A stretch of DNA of 64,000 bases from Aquabacter sp. L1I39 (lineage in GTDB: Bacteria; Pseudomonadota; Alphaproteobacteria; Rhizobiales; Xanthobacteraceae), in the NCBI RefSeq assembly GCF_017742835.1, contig NZ_CP072392.1:1203388-1267387 (forward strand). The letters are read 5' to 3'. Below the pieces are notes generated by a model that was given only the letters and a program-made list of their open reading frames with translations, searched no databases and was not told where the DNA came from. The position numbers and the translations under genes are program-made. Positions 7,145-16,301 of the stretch are shown here, one piece after another; positions within the stretch are counted from its first letter, which is position 1, and the number at the start of each line of letters is the position of its first letter.

Positions 7145-9280
7145 ATGACTGGGACATCTGGCATGCGACTTCGCACTTTGCTATTGAGCGGTGTGGCGGC
7201 TGGAACGGTCCTCTCCACAGGTGGGGCCTATGCCCAGCAGGCAAGCGCAATCACTCTTGAGCCGATCAATGTGGAAACCACGAGAGAATCCCCCACCGGG
7301 CCCGTGGAGGGATATGTGGCGCATCAGACCCTGACGGGCACCAAGACCGACACGCCCCTTATCGAGGTTCCCCAATCCATGTCCGTCGTGACGCGCGATC
7401 AGATGGACGCGCGGGCGGTGCAGAATGTGGGACAGGCGCTGGAATATACGCCCGGCGTGCTCGGTCAGCCGTTCGGGGTCGACCCGCGCTTCGACGCACC
7501 GATCATCCGCGGCTTCTCCGCGGCCAACAGCCAGTATCTCAACGGCCTGAAGCTCACGCGCGACCAGGGCTCTGCTTCCATTGAACAATATGGCCTGGAG
7601 CGCATCGACGTTCTGCGCGGGCCGGCCTCGGTGCTCTACGGCCAGGGCAATCCGGGCGGCCTCATCGACATGATCAGCAAGCGGCCCACCTTCACCACCT
7701 TCGGCGAGGTGCAGGGCGAAATCGGCACGTTCGACCGCTATAGCGGCGCCTTCGACATTGGCGGCGTCTGGGGCACCGATCTTGCCTATCGCTTCACCGG
7801 CCTTGCCCGCCAGTCCGGCACGCAGACCGACAATGTCGACGACAACCGTCTGTTCTTCGCGCCGGCCATCACCTGGAAACCCAGCGACGACACCTCCTTC
7901 ACCGTGCTCGCCAACGTCCAGCACGACACCTCCGGAACGCCCGTGGGCCTGCCGTCTCAATATACGGTCAGCCCGCTCAAGAATCTGCTGTCGCCCAACC
8001 TGTTCCTCGGCGATCCGTCCTACGACAGTTCCGACCGGACCATGGCCAGCATCGGCTACGAATTCCAGCACAAGCTCAACAGCAACTGGCAGGTGCGCCA
8101 GAACGCCCGGTATCTCTGGCTCGATTGGGACTATAACAGCCTCTATTATAGCGGCCTCGACCCCTCTAATCCGGTGGTCGCGCTGCGCGGTTCCTCGCTC
8201 AACGAGGAGAACCAGAACACCATCACCATCGACACCCAGGTGCAGGGCGACTTCCAGACCGGCCCGCTCGGCCACAAGGTCCTGTTCGGCCTTGACTACC
8301 GCCGGTACAGCGAGAACGACTTCACCGAATTCGGCCTCGCGCCCTCCATCAACCTGCTCTATCCCGTCTACAACCAGTATGTCTCGGCCACGCCCTGGTA
8401 TCTGTCGCAGGTCAACGGCACCGTGAGCCAGACCGGGCTTTATGCGCAGGACCAGATCAGCCTCGGCAATTGGCGCCTGACCGCCGGTATCCGCCACGAC
8501 TGGGCGAACACCGTCTCCACGACCACCACCAATTTTGGCATTACGGATCAGGACCAGGACGATTCCGCCACCACCGGTCGTATCGGCCTCACCTATCTGT
8601 TCGACAACGGCATCGCGCCCTATGTCAGCTACTCCACCTCGTTCGAGCCGGTCATCGGCAACATGCCGACCAGCCTTGGCGGCGGCGCGTTCCAGCCTTC
8701 AACGGGCGAGCAGGTTGAGCTTGGCGTGAAGTACCAGCCCACGGGCTGGAACGGCTTCTTCTCGGCGGCCATCTATGACCTCAAGCAGAAGAACGTGCTG
8801 TCGTCCGAACTGATCGACGGCGTCAGTTACGAAACGCAGCTGGGTGAAGTGGAGGTCAAGGGCCTTGAACTCTCCGCAACCGCCACGCTGGCGGAAGGCC
8901 TCAGCCTGATCGCCAGCTATACTTACATGAATGCCGAGATCACGCAGGGCGAATATGCCGGCAACCGGCCCGCCAACGTGCCGGAGAACATGGCCAATCT
9001 CTGGCTGGACTACACCTTCAAGACCGGCGCCTGGACCGGCTTCGGCTTTGGCGGCGGCGTGCGCTATGTGGGCTCACGCTTCGCGCTGGACGACAATTCA
9101 ATCGAACTGGACGCCAACACCCTGTTCGATGCCGCGATCCATTACCAAAAGGGGCCGTTTAAGGCCCAGATCAACATCAACAACATCGCCAACGAGACCT
9201 ATGTGGCGAGCTGCGGATTCTTCGGCTGCTACTATGGCGACGGCCGAACCGTTGTGGCGCAGATCACCTACAAATGGTAG
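7145..9280 (+). CDS. TonB-dependent ferric-siderophore receptor
   Basis: Outer-membrane receptor of 711 residues. A signal peptide ends near AYAQQ (about residue 30). A TonB-box-like stretch follows (ITLEPINVETT). The plug domain covers about 65-185, with IEVPQSMSVVTRDQM, IIRGF and ERIDVLRGPASVLYG. The rest is a beta-barrel ending in the terminal tryptophan of outer-membrane proteins (ITYKW). There is no N-terminal STN signalling domain, so it is not a FecA/FpvA-type transducer. Plug sequence and length resemble hydroxamate receptors (FhuA/FoxA type). The gene begins the second Fhu operon; its stop region overlaps the fhuC ATG. The ligand is not deducible. Confidence 0.93.
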   Translation: MTGTSGMRLRTLLLSGVAAGTVLSTGGAYAQQASAITLEPINVETTRESPTGPVEGYVAHQTLTGTKTDTPLIEVPQSMSVVTRDQMDARAVQNVGQALEYTPGVLGQPFGVDPRFDAPIIRGFSAANSQYLNGLKLTRDQGSASIEQYGLERIDVLRGPASVLYGQGNPGGLIDMISKRPTFTTFGEVQGEIGTFDRYSGAFDIGGVWGTDLAYRFTGLARQSGTQTDNVDDNRLFFAPAITWKPSDDTSFTVLANVQHDTSGTPVGLPSQYTVSPLKNLLSPNLFLGDPSYDSSDRTMASIGYEFQHKLNSNWQVRQNARYLWLDWDYNSLYYSGLDPSNPVVALRGSSLNEENQNTITIDTQVQGDFQTGPLGHKVLFGLDYRRYSENDFTEFGLAPSINLLYPVYNQYVSATPWYLSQVNGTVSQTGLYAQDQISLGNWRLTAGIRHDWANTVSTTTTNFGITDQDQDDSATTGRIGLTYLFDNGIAPYVSYSTSFEPVIGNMPTSLGGGAFQPSTGEQVELGVKYQPTGWNGFFSAAIYDLKQKNVLSSELIDGVSYETQLGEVEVKGLELSATATLAEGLSLIASYTYMNAEITQGEYAGNRPANVPENMANLWLDYTFKTGAWTGFGFGGGVRYVGSRFALDDNSIELDANTLFDAAIHYQKGPFKAQININNIANETYVASCGFFGCYYGDGRTVVAQITYKW

Positions 9281-10071
9281 CCGCACCACCCCATGCCCCC
9301 CTCTGGGAGGCCGCCGGGCTCGCCTTCCGGGCCGGCGGACGGGACATCCTCCACCCGCTGGACCTCAGCCTGGCGGCGGGGCAGGTGCATGGGCTGCTCG
9401 GCCCCAACGGCTCGGGCAAGAGCACGCTGATGAAGCTCTTGGCCCGCCAGCAGGTGGCGAGCGCTGGCGAGGTACGCTTCGAGGGGCGCCCGCTGTCCGC
9501 CTGGAGCGGGCGGGCTTTTGCCCGCAAGGTGGCCTACATGCCGCAATTCACTCCGGCGGCGGAAGGCATGTCCGTGCGTGAGCTGGTCGCGCTCGGCCGC
9601 TATCCCTGGCACGGCGCGCTCGGCCGGTCCGGCGCCGAGGATGCGGCGGCGGTGGAGGCGGCGCTGCGGCGCACCGACCTTCTCGCCTTCTCGCACCGAC
9701 TGGTGGACAGCCTCTCCGGCGGCGAGCGGCAGCGGGCATGGCTTGCCCTCATGCTGGCGCAAGGCACGCGCTGCCTGCTGCTCGACGAGCCGACCTCCGC
9801 GCTCGACATCGCCCACCAGATCGAGGTGCTCGCCATCGTGCGCGATCTCGCCCGGTCGGGCGCCGACATGTCGGTGGTCTTGGTCCTGCACGACATCAAC
9901 CTTGCGGTGCGCACCTGCGACACGCTGGTGGCCCTGAAGGGCGGACGGTTGATCGCCAACGGCCCGGCACAGGACATCATGGAGCCAGCGACGCTGCGGG
10001 ACATATACGGCCTGCCGATCGGCGTTATGCCCCATCCCGTCACCGGCGCCCCGATGGGATACGTGCTGTGA
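9274..10071 (+). CDS. fhuC: FhuC-type ferric-siderophore ABC ATPase (second copy)
   Basis: ATPase of 265 residues whose ATG lies inside the last codons of the receptor gene. Walker A GPNGSGKST, the GRYPWHGALGRSG block, signature LSGGERQRAW, Walker B LLLDEPTSALD and H-switch LVLHDIN are all present. It is very similar to the copy at 3768 across its length. It should drive FhuB at 10948. The GTGA overlap with the downstream binding-protein gene shows tight coupling. Confidence 0.93.
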   Translation: MVAAPPHAPLWEAAGLAFRAGGRDILHPLDLSLAAGQVHGLLGPNGSGKSTLMKLLARQQVASAGEVRFEGRPLSAWSGRAFARKVAYMPQFTPAAEGMSVRELVALGRYPWHGALGRSGAEDAAAVEAALRRTDLLAFSHRLVDSLSGGERQRAWLALMLAQGTRCLLLDEPTSALDIAHQIEVLAIVRDLARSGADMSVVLVLHDINLAVRTCDTLVALKGGRLIANGPAQDIMEPATLRDIYGLPIGVMPHPVTGAPMGYVL

Positions 10072-10946
10072 GCGCCCTCACCCGCCGCGCGCTGCTCGCG
10101 GGCGCCTTCGCCTTGGCGGCCGGGCCCGCACGCGCCACCGCGCCGCGCGTCGCCACCCTGGACTGGGCGCTGCTGGAGACCCTGCTGGCCATGGGCATCG
10201 TGCCGGTGGCAGCGGCGGAGCTGGTCCTGTTCCGCACCGTGGCGGTGGAGCCGCCGGTGCCGGACAGCGTGCGGGACATTGGCCTGCGGGGCCTGCCGAG
10301 CTTCGAGGCGCTGCGGCTGGCCGATCCGGACCTGATCTTCAGCTCCGCTTTCTATGCCCTGTCGGAACCGCAATTGCGCCTGGTCGCGCCCGTGGAGACC
10401 ATCACCATCTACGAGCGGGGCGGCGCGCCGCTGGCACGGGCGCGGCAGGCGGCGCTCCGCCTCGCCGAGGCGTGCGGACGGCCCGCAGCGGCGTCCGGCC
10501 TTGTGGCCCGCACGGAAGAGGGTCTGGACGCCTGCCGGCGCGCGGTGGCGCCCCATTCGGATCGCCCCCTGCTCGTCATCAATCTGGGCGATGCCCGCCA
10601 TTTCCGCGTCTTCGGCCGCGACAGCATCTTCGGCGAGGTGCTGGCCCGCCTCGGCCTTGCCAATGCCTGGACGGGCAACACCTCCTATTCCGCCTCCGCC
10701 CCCGTGGGACTGGAGACGCTGGCTGCCTATCCGGATGCGGGCCTCGTCATCCTGCCCCCGGTGCCGCCCGACGCTCAGCGCGTGCTGCCCCAGAGCGCGC
10801 TGTGGCAGGCTTTGCCGAGCGTCCGGGACCGGCAGGTACGGGTCCTGGCGCCAGTCAACCCGTTCGGCGGCCTGCCGACGGCGGGGCGGTTCGCCCGCCT
10901 GTTGACGGCGAGCCTTGCCGCGCCGGAGGGTGCGGGCCTTGGCTGA
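10068..10946 (+). CDS. fhuD: FhuD-type ferric-siderophore periplasmic binding protein
   Basis: Periplasmic iron-siderophore binding protein of 292 residues if it starts at the GTG overlapping the fhuC stop. That start gives an N-terminus with a twin arginine (LTRRALLAGAFALAAGPARA), like the Tat-type leader known for several FhuD proteins. A longer in-frame extension upstream lies wholly inside fhuC and is ignored. Features of the FhuD fold include the ATLDWALLETLLAMG start and the long backbone-helix architecture. A short 1-bp gap leads to fhuB. The specific ligand is unknown. Confidence 0.88.
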   Translation: MSALTRRALLAGAFALAAGPARATAPRVATLDWALLETLLAMGIVPVAAAELVLFRTVAVEPPVPDSVRDIGLRGLPSFEALRLADPDLIFSSAFYALSEPQLRLVAPVETITIYERGGAPLARARQAALRLAEACGRPAAASGLVARTEEGLDACRRAVAPHSDRPLLVINLGDARHFRVFGRDSIFGEVLARLGLANAWTGNTSYSASAPVGLETLAAYPDAGLVILPPVPPDAQRVLPQSALWQALPSVRDRQVRVLAPVNPFGGLPTAGRFARLLTASLAAPEGAGLG

Positions 10947-10947
10947 C

Positions 10948-12936
10948 ATGAGCCTTTCGTCCATGCCCTGCCCCCGTCGCGGCGCGCCCATCTGGGCGGG
11001 CCTGTGCGCCCTGGCGGCGGGCCTGTTCCTCGTCACCCTGTTCCACCGACCCGCCTTGCCGGGAGACGCGGAGATGGCGCGCCGCCTGGCAGATGTGCTG
11101 CTCTGGTACAGCCTGCTGCCCCGCGCCGCGACCGCGCTGCTGGCCGGCGCGGCGCTCGGCCTGTCCGGCGCGCTGCTCCAGCGCGTGCTGCGTAATCCCA
11201 TCGCAGACCCTTCCACGCTCGGCATCGCCTCGGGCGCACAGCTTGCCCTCACCCTTGCCCTCGGCTTCGCGCCGGGCCTGCTCGGCTGGTCCCGGGAGGG
11301 TGTCGCCTTTGCGGGCGGGGCGATCGCCGTCTCGCTCGTGCTCGCCATGAGCCTGAGACGGCGGCTCGATCCCGTCACCGTGGTCATCTCCGGCATGACG
11401 GTTTCGCTGATGGCGGCGGCCGCCGCCTCGGCCATCGTCCTGGCACGGGGCGAGTATGTGCTCTCGGTTTTCATCTGGGGGGCGGGGTCGCTGCATCAGC
11501 AGAACTGGTCCGGCGCGCTCTCCATCGGCACCAGCCTCCTGGTGGGCGGTGCCCTCGCCGCGCTGCTGTCGCGGCCGCTCGCCGTCCTCAGCCTCGACGA
11601 TGCGGGCGCGCGCAGCCTCGGCGTCGCGCTGCTGGCGGTGCGCGTCGCGGTGATCGCACTCGCGGTGGGACTGGCCGCAACGGTGATCTCGGAGGTCGGC
11701 GTCATCGGCTTCGTCGGGCTTGCCGCGCCTGCCTTTGCGCGCATTTCGGGCGCGCGTACCCCCGGGCAGATGCTGCTGCGCGCGCCGCTAGTTGGCGCCT
11801 TGCTGCTGTCCATCCCAGACGGCTTGGTGCAGGTGCTGGGTGGCGCGGCGGGCGACGCCATGCCCACCGGGGCGGCGGTGGGGCTGATCGGCGGTCCGGT
11901 CCTGCTCTGGCTCCTGCCGCGCGTGACCGCGACGACGCCCCCCGCGCCCGCGTCCGAGGCGATGCCCCGCCGCCGCGCTCGGCCGGGCCGTGGACTGCTG
12001 GTCCTCACCACGGGCACGGTGGGGCTCGGCATGCTCTCGCTCGCCTTTGGCAGCGATGGGCACGGCTGGTTTCTCGCCACCGGCGCCCTGTTCGACGACC
12101 TCCTTCCCTTCCGCGCGCCGCGCATCGCCGCCGCCGCCATGGCGGGCGGGCTGCTGGGCGCGGCTGGCGGGTTGCTCCAAAGGCTCACCGGCAACCCTCT
12201 GGCCGGCCCGGAAGTGCTGGGCGTGAGCGCAGGCGGCGGTGCGGGAATGGCGCTGGCGCTGATCCTGCTGGACGCCCCCGGCATGGGCGTGCTCATGGCG
12301 GGAAGCGCGGCCGGAGCGCTCGCCGCTCTCCTCTTTATCCTCGTCATCGGTGCCTGGACGGGCTTCGGGCCGGAACGGATGCTGCTGGCCGGCGTGGCGC
12401 TCGGCTGCATGTGCCTCGCCATCCTCTCCGCGGTCTTCGCCGCCGGCGGCTGGAGCACCTTCATCCTCCTCGCCTGGCTCGCCGGCAGCACAGACCGGGT
12501 GGGCATGCACGAGGCAGCCATCCTCGCCGGCGGCGGACTTCTGCTGCTCGCACCCTTGCCGCTGCTCGCCCGCTGGCTGGACATCCTGCCGCTGGGCGGG
12601 CCGACCGCTCGCGCCCTGGGCCTGCCGCTCACCGCGAGCCGCCTCGTGCTCTCGCTGCTCGCGGCGTTGATGACCGCCCTCGCCAGCTTCTTCGTCGGCC
12701 CGCTCAGCCTTGCGGGCTTGCTGGCGCCACATCTTGCGCGGCTTCTGGGTTTCGTGCGGCCGGTCCCCTTCCTGGCGGCCTCGGTGCTGCTCGGCGCGGT
12801 CCTGCTCATCCTCGCCGACTGGCTGGGGCGCAACGTCGCCTTCCCCTATCAGATCCCCGTGGGCTTCTTCGCCGCCTTGATCGGCGGTCCCTATCTCATC
12901 TTCCTGCTCCAGCGTGGAGGCGCACGCCATGGCTGA
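10948..12936 (+). CDS. fhuB: FhuB fused ferric-siderophore ABC permease
   Basis: Permease of 662 residues, matching the double-length FhuB (about 660) rather than single FecC/FecD proteins. The two homologous halves (about 1-335 and 345-662) each carry the FecCD pattern: RxPRxxAAxxAGAxLGxSGxLLQ-like opening, QNPLA/NPIA-type loop, and the SLGV and GxIxFVGLxxP regions. I choose the ATG two bases after the fhuD stop over the upstream TTG at 10915. Its last codons overlap the SIP gene. It partners the fhuC at 9274 and fhuD. Confidence 0.93.
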   Translation: MSLSSMPCPRRGAPIWAGLCALAAGLFLVTLFHRPALPGDAEMARRLADVLLWYSLLPRAATALLAGAALGLSGALLQRVLRNPIADPSTLGIASGAQLALTLALGFAPGLLGWSREGVAFAGGAIAVSLVLAMSLRRRLDPVTVVISGMTVSLMAAAAASAIVLARGEYVLSVFIWGAGSLHQQNWSGALSIGTSLLVGGALAALLSRPLAVLSLDDAGARSLGVALLAVRVAVIALAVGLAATVISEVGVIGFVGLAAPAFARISGARTPGQMLLRAPLVGALLLSIPDGLVQVLGGAAGDAMPTGAAVGLIGGPVLLWLLPRVTATTPPAPASEAMPRRRARPGRGLLVLTTGTVGLGMLSLAFGSDGHGWFLATGALFDDLLPFRAPRIAAAAMAGGLLGAAGGLLQRLTGNPLAGPEVLGVSAGGGAGMALALILLDAPGMGVLMAGSAAGALAALLFILVIGAWTGFGPERMLLAGVALGCMCLAILSAVFAAGGWSTFILLAWLAGSTDRVGMHEAAILAGGGLLLLAPLPLLARWLDILPLGGPTARALGLPLTASRLVLSLLAALMTALASFFVGPLSLAGLLAPHLARLLGFVRPVPFLAASVLLGAVLLILADWLGRNVAFPYQIPVGFFAALIGGPYLIFLLQRGGARHG

Positions 12937-14002
12937 TCTCCTGATGGCCCGCGCGCAGGTTCGCCTGCCCGATCCGCTCGCCACCATCCAAGCCCTGGAG
13001 GCCCATTTCGCAGGCCATGCGACGGTGCGGACCACCGGAGAGGGGGCGGTGGTCGAGGCGCCGCAGTTCGGCCGCCTCACGCTGCGCGCGCATGGCGAGA
13101 CATTCATCGTCGCCTGCGAGAGCCCCAACGCCCTAGCGCTCGGCTTTCTCAAGATGGTCACGGCGGAGGGCTTCGTCCGGCACGCTCCAAGCGGCTGCGG
13201 GCCTCTGGTGTGGACCGGCGACGGCACCGATGGGGGCCTGCCCTTCTTCCGCGCCATGGAGGTGGTGGCGAGCTATCCGGTGACGCGGCGCATGCGCCGT
13301 GTGATCCTGCGCGGCGATGCTGGCCACTTCACCGGCCCAGGCCTGCATGTGCGCGTCCTGATCCCGCCGCGCGGGCGCAGGCCGGTGTGGCCGCATGCGG
13401 GGGTGGACGGGCGCATCGTCTTTCCGGAGGGCGCGGACGCGCTGGTGCCGCGCGTCTATACGGTGCGCGCAGTGGACACGGTGGCCGGCACCATCGCCAT
13501 CGACGCCGTGCTCCACGAGGGCGACTGCCCCGGCGCCACCTGGGCGCGGGAGGCGGCACCGGGCGATGCGGTGGGCCTGCTCGGCCCCGGTGGCGCCCGG
13601 CCCGAACCGGGGTCCTGGAACTTGTTTGCAGGCGACGAGACCGCGCTGCCGGCCATCGCCCGCCTGCTGGAAGCTCTGCCGGCGCAGAGCGTGGCGGTGG
13701 TGCGCATCGAAGTTGCGGATGCGGCCGAGCAGCAGGTTCTCGCCACACCTGCCCGGCTTGACCTGCGCTATCTCCCCCGCGACGGCCGTCCGGCGGGCCG
13801 CGCGGGCCTGCTGCCGGCGGCGATCCGAGACCTTGCCTTTCCTGTGGACCTCGCCACCGCCCGCGCCTTTGTCGGCTGCGAGCAGGCCGAAGCCCGGGAG
13901 ATCCGCAGTTTCCTCACGAAGGAGGCCGGCTTCGACAAGGCGCACCGCATGGTCGCCGCCTATTGGCGCCTCGGTCATGCGGGCGTGGACATCGGGGACT
14001 GA
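12929..14002 (+). CDS. Siderophore-interacting protein with N-terminal DUF2218 (ViuB/SIP ferric reductase)
   Basis: Cytoplasmic FAD-containing ferric-siderophore reductase, 357 residues. About residues 1-90 form a DUF2218 domain; the remainder is the SIP module, with the flavin-contacting RVYTVR motif, the AREAAPGDAVGLLGPGG loop and the GDETALPAI start of the NAD(P)H domain. The C-terminus (RMVAAYWRLG) is typical. I prefer the ATG at 12929 because GGAGG sits 8 bases upstream; a GTG at 12914 is the alternative. It overlaps fhuB. Together with FhuF the locus encodes two chemically different ways of releasing iron. Confidence 0.88.
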   Translation: MADLLMARAQVRLPDPLATIQALEAHFAGHATVRTTGEGAVVEAPQFGRLTLRAHGETFIVACESPNALALGFLKMVTAEGFVRHAPSGCGPLVWTGDGTDGGLPFFRAMEVVASYPVTRRMRRVILRGDAGHFTGPGLHVRVLIPPRGRRPVWPHAGVDGRIVFPEGADALVPRVYTVRAVDTVAGTIAIDAVLHEGDCPGATWAREAAPGDAVGLLGPGGARPEPGSWNLFAGDETALPAIARLLEALPAQSVAVVRIEVADAAEQQVLATPARLDLRYLPRDGRPAGRAGLLPAAIRDLAFPVDLATARAFVGCEQAEAREIRSFLTKEAGFDKAHRMVAAYWRLGHAGVDIGD

Positions 14003-14021
14003 GACGGCGTAGCAAGCAGCC

Positions 14022-15743
14022 ATGACCATCCTGAAACAGTTCGCCGCCTATTATGCGCCCTACCGGGGCCTGTTCCTGCTGGATTTCTCCTGCGCCATCC
14101 TGTCCGGGCTTCTGGAACTGGGCTTTCCCATGGCGGTCGCCCTGTTCGTCGACCACCTTCTGCCCGCGCAGGACTGGGGGTTGATCGTTGCCGCCGCCAT
14201 CGGCCTGCTGGCCATCTACCTGGTCAATACCGGGTTGATGGCCATCGTGACCTATTGGGGGCACATGCTCGGCATCAATATCGAGACCGAGATGCGCCGG
14301 CGCGCCTTCGACCATGTGCAGAAGCTGTCCTTTTCGTTCTTTGACAATCACAAAACCGGCCATCTGGTTGCCAAGCTGACGAAGAATCTCGAGGAGGTCG
14401 GCGAGGTCGCCCATCACGGGCCAGAGGACGTGTTCCTGGCGGTCATGACTTTCATCGGCGCCTTCGCGCTGATGCTGACGGTCAATGTGCACCTGGCCCT
14501 GATCACCGGCGCCATCGTGCCGGTCGTGGCCTGGGCCACCACCCATTACGGGCGGGAGATGACGGACAATTTCCGTACCCTGTTCGGCCGTGTCGGCGCC
14601 TTCAATGCCCGGATCGAGGAGAATGTGGGCGGCATCCGCGTGGTGCAGGCGTTTGCGAACGAGGACCATGAGCGCCAGTTGTTCGCCGCCGACAACGGCC
14701 TCTACCGCACCACCAAGCTTGCCGCCTACAAGCTCATGGCCGGAAATCTCGCGCTGAGCTATCTAGGCATGCGCCTCACCCAGGTGGTCGTGATGCTGGC
14801 GGGCACCTGGTTCGTCATCCGGGGCGATCTCAGCAATGGCGGCTTCGTCAGCTTCCTGCTGCTGGTGGGCGTGTTCTTCCGCCCCCTGGAGAAGATCGCC
14901 GCGGTAGTGGAAATCTATCCCAAGGGCATAGCGGGCTTTCGCTCCTATCTGGATTTCCTCGCCACCCGGCCGGACGTGGCGGACCGCCCCGGCGCGCGCC
15001 CGCTGGGCCCGGTTCGGGGCGAAATCCGCTACGAGGATGTCAGCTTCGGCTATACTGCCGGGAAGAGCGTCCTGAACCATCTCAGCGTCCAAATCCAAGC
15101 GGGCGAGACGGTGGCCTTTGTCGGCCCCTCGGGCGCGGGAAAGACTACGCTCTGCTCTCTGTTGCCGCGCTTCTATGAGCCGACCTCGGGGCGCATCACC
15201 ATCGACGGCACCGATGTGCGTGACGTGACCCTCGCCTCGCTCCGCCGCAGCATCGGCATCGTGCAGCAGGACGTGTTCCTGTTCGCCGGTACCATTCGCG
15301 AGAATATCGCCTATGGACGGCTCGACGCCGACGAAGCGAACATCCGCGAGGCCGCCCGCAAGGCCCGGCTGGATGAGATGATCGCCGGCCTTCCGGCGGG
15401 GCTCGACACCCTCATTGGGGAGCGCGGCGTGAAGCTGTCCGGCGGCCAGAAGCAGCGCCTCGCCATCGCCCGCATGTTCCTGAAGGACCCGCCCATCCTG
15501 ATCCTCGACGAGGCCACCTCGGCGCTCGACAGCGAAACGGAATTCGAGATCCAGAAGGCGCTCGCGGCGCTCTCCGAGGGGCGCACCACGCTGGTGATCG
15601 CCCATCGCCTCTCCACCGTGCGCAATGCCGACCGCATCATCGTCGTGACCCGGGAAGGTGTGGCGGAACAGGGGGCCCATCGCGACCTGATGGCAGCGGG
15701 CGGTCTCTATTCCCGGCTGGTGCAGACACAGTTCGCGGTCTGA
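14022..15743 (+). CDS. ABC exporter, fused permease-ATPase
   Basis: Type IV half-exporter of 573 residues. Six membrane helices lie in about 1-320, with the coupling-helix region RRAFDHVQKLSFSFFDNHKTG; the ATPase domain has Walker A GPSGAGKTT, Q-loop QQDVFLF, signature LSGGQKQRLAIAR, Walker B ILILDEATSALD and H-switch IAHRLST. Such proteins work as dimers exporting lipids, drugs or peptides. The gene follows the SIP gene by 19 bases, so it is probably in the siderophore operon. A role in siderophore or Fe-siderophore transport (as for mycobacterial IrtAB) is possible but unproven. It is the last gene of the iron block. Confidence 0.85.
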   Translation: MTILKQFAAYYAPYRGLFLLDFSCAILSGLLELGFPMAVALFVDHLLPAQDWGLIVAAAIGLLAIYLVNTGLMAIVTYWGHMLGINIETEMRRRAFDHVQKLSFSFFDNHKTGHLVAKLTKNLEEVGEVAHHGPEDVFLAVMTFIGAFALMLTVNVHLALITGAIVPVVAWATTHYGREMTDNFRTLFGRVGAFNARIEENVGGIRVVQAFANEDHERQLFAADNGLYRTTKLAAYKLMAGNLALSYLGMRLTQVVVMLAGTWFVIRGDLSNGGFVSFLLLVGVFFRPLEKIAAVVEIYPKGIAGFRSYLDFLATRPDVADRPGARPLGPVRGEIRYEDVSFGYTAGKSVLNHLSVQIQAGETVAFVGPSGAGKTTLCSLLPRFYEPTSGRITIDGTDVRDVTLASLRRSIGIVQQDVFLFAGTIRENIAYGRLDADEANIREAARKARLDEMIAGLPAGLDTLIGERGVKLSGGQKQRLAIARMFLKDPPILILDEATSALDSETEFEIQKALAALSEGRTTLVIAHRLSTVRNADRIIVVTREGVAEQGAHRDLMAAGGLYSRLVQTQFAV

Positions 15744-15903
15744 CTTCCCCTGACGCGCCCAGGGCCAGCCTGCGCCCGCGGGCAGCCCGGTTGGGCGCGA
15801 CCCAGATCGGGCGGTCCAAGATCTGGCTAGACTTACCGCTCTCCACATCGCCGGTGCCTTCGCCGCCGATGGGGTATCGAGGTTGCGGGCCCGGTCCGGT
15901 GCC

Positions 15904-16134
15904 TCAAGTGTCTTGAAACCGCCTTTGCTTTGAGGTGATCCAAGGCACGGTGGGAGAGAAGAAGGCGCGGGAGATCTGGTGCCTCTGTGGGCGCGACAAG
16001 GCTCGGGAGGTGCTGGAGATGGGGCTCGTGACCCGCTCAACCGCCTCCCGCTTGAACGCCTCCGGAAAAACCCGACGCCGTGGGCCCATCGAACACTCCT
16101 GTGAAGCTCGCAAAAGCTGACATGGGTGTCCACA
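15904..16134 (-). mobile_element. IS3-type insertion sequence remnant (orfA start only)
   Basis: Reading leftward, a terminus-like TGTGGACACCCATG (ending near 16134) precedes an ATG at 16089 and an orfA-like start, MGPRRRVFPEAFKREAVERV. This is the beginning of IS3/IS911-type OrfA. After about 20 residues the resemblance stops, and the frame continues as unrelated sequence to a TGA at 15904. No orfB is present. The 560 bases between the exporter and livF hold nothing else I can support. The remnant marks the border between the iron block and the hydantoin block. Confidence 0.6.
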
Positions 16135-16261
16135 AAACCGAGGGAGGATCACGCCCGCTCGCCATCGAGCGCCTTCTCCCGAGGGTCGAGACTCAACGCA
16201 GTGCGTACAATGGAGGCAGTCCCGCTTAAAAAAACCTCTTCACACTCATGAAAATTTATGA

Positions 16262-16271
16262 CCAAATTTCA
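16262..16271 (-). promoter_or_regulatory. TGAAATTTGG element before livF (possible XRE-cupin operator)
   Basis: The minus strand reads TGAAATTTGG, about 30 bp upstream of the livF start, inside an AT-rich inverted repeat (GAAAATTT-6-AAATTTC, 16250-16270). It resembles TGAATTTCG found before the flavoprotein gene at 24801 and before the XRE-cupin regulator at 27444. A shared operator is inferred. Confidence 0.3.
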
Positions 16272-16301
16272 CGACTGGGAGCCCCCAGTGGAGGTCGCGC
16301 C

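Noticed and set aside
7181..8497. 438-codon minus-strand frame opposite the TonB receptor
   Set aside because: Shadow composition (Val/Gly/Glu/Arg-rich repeats of short blocks), no domain, and the receptor's beta-barrel is unmistakable.
15935..16120. 61-codon + strand frame across the IS3 remnant (GEKKAREIW)
   Set aside because: I could not match it to any family and it is antisense to the orfA fragment.
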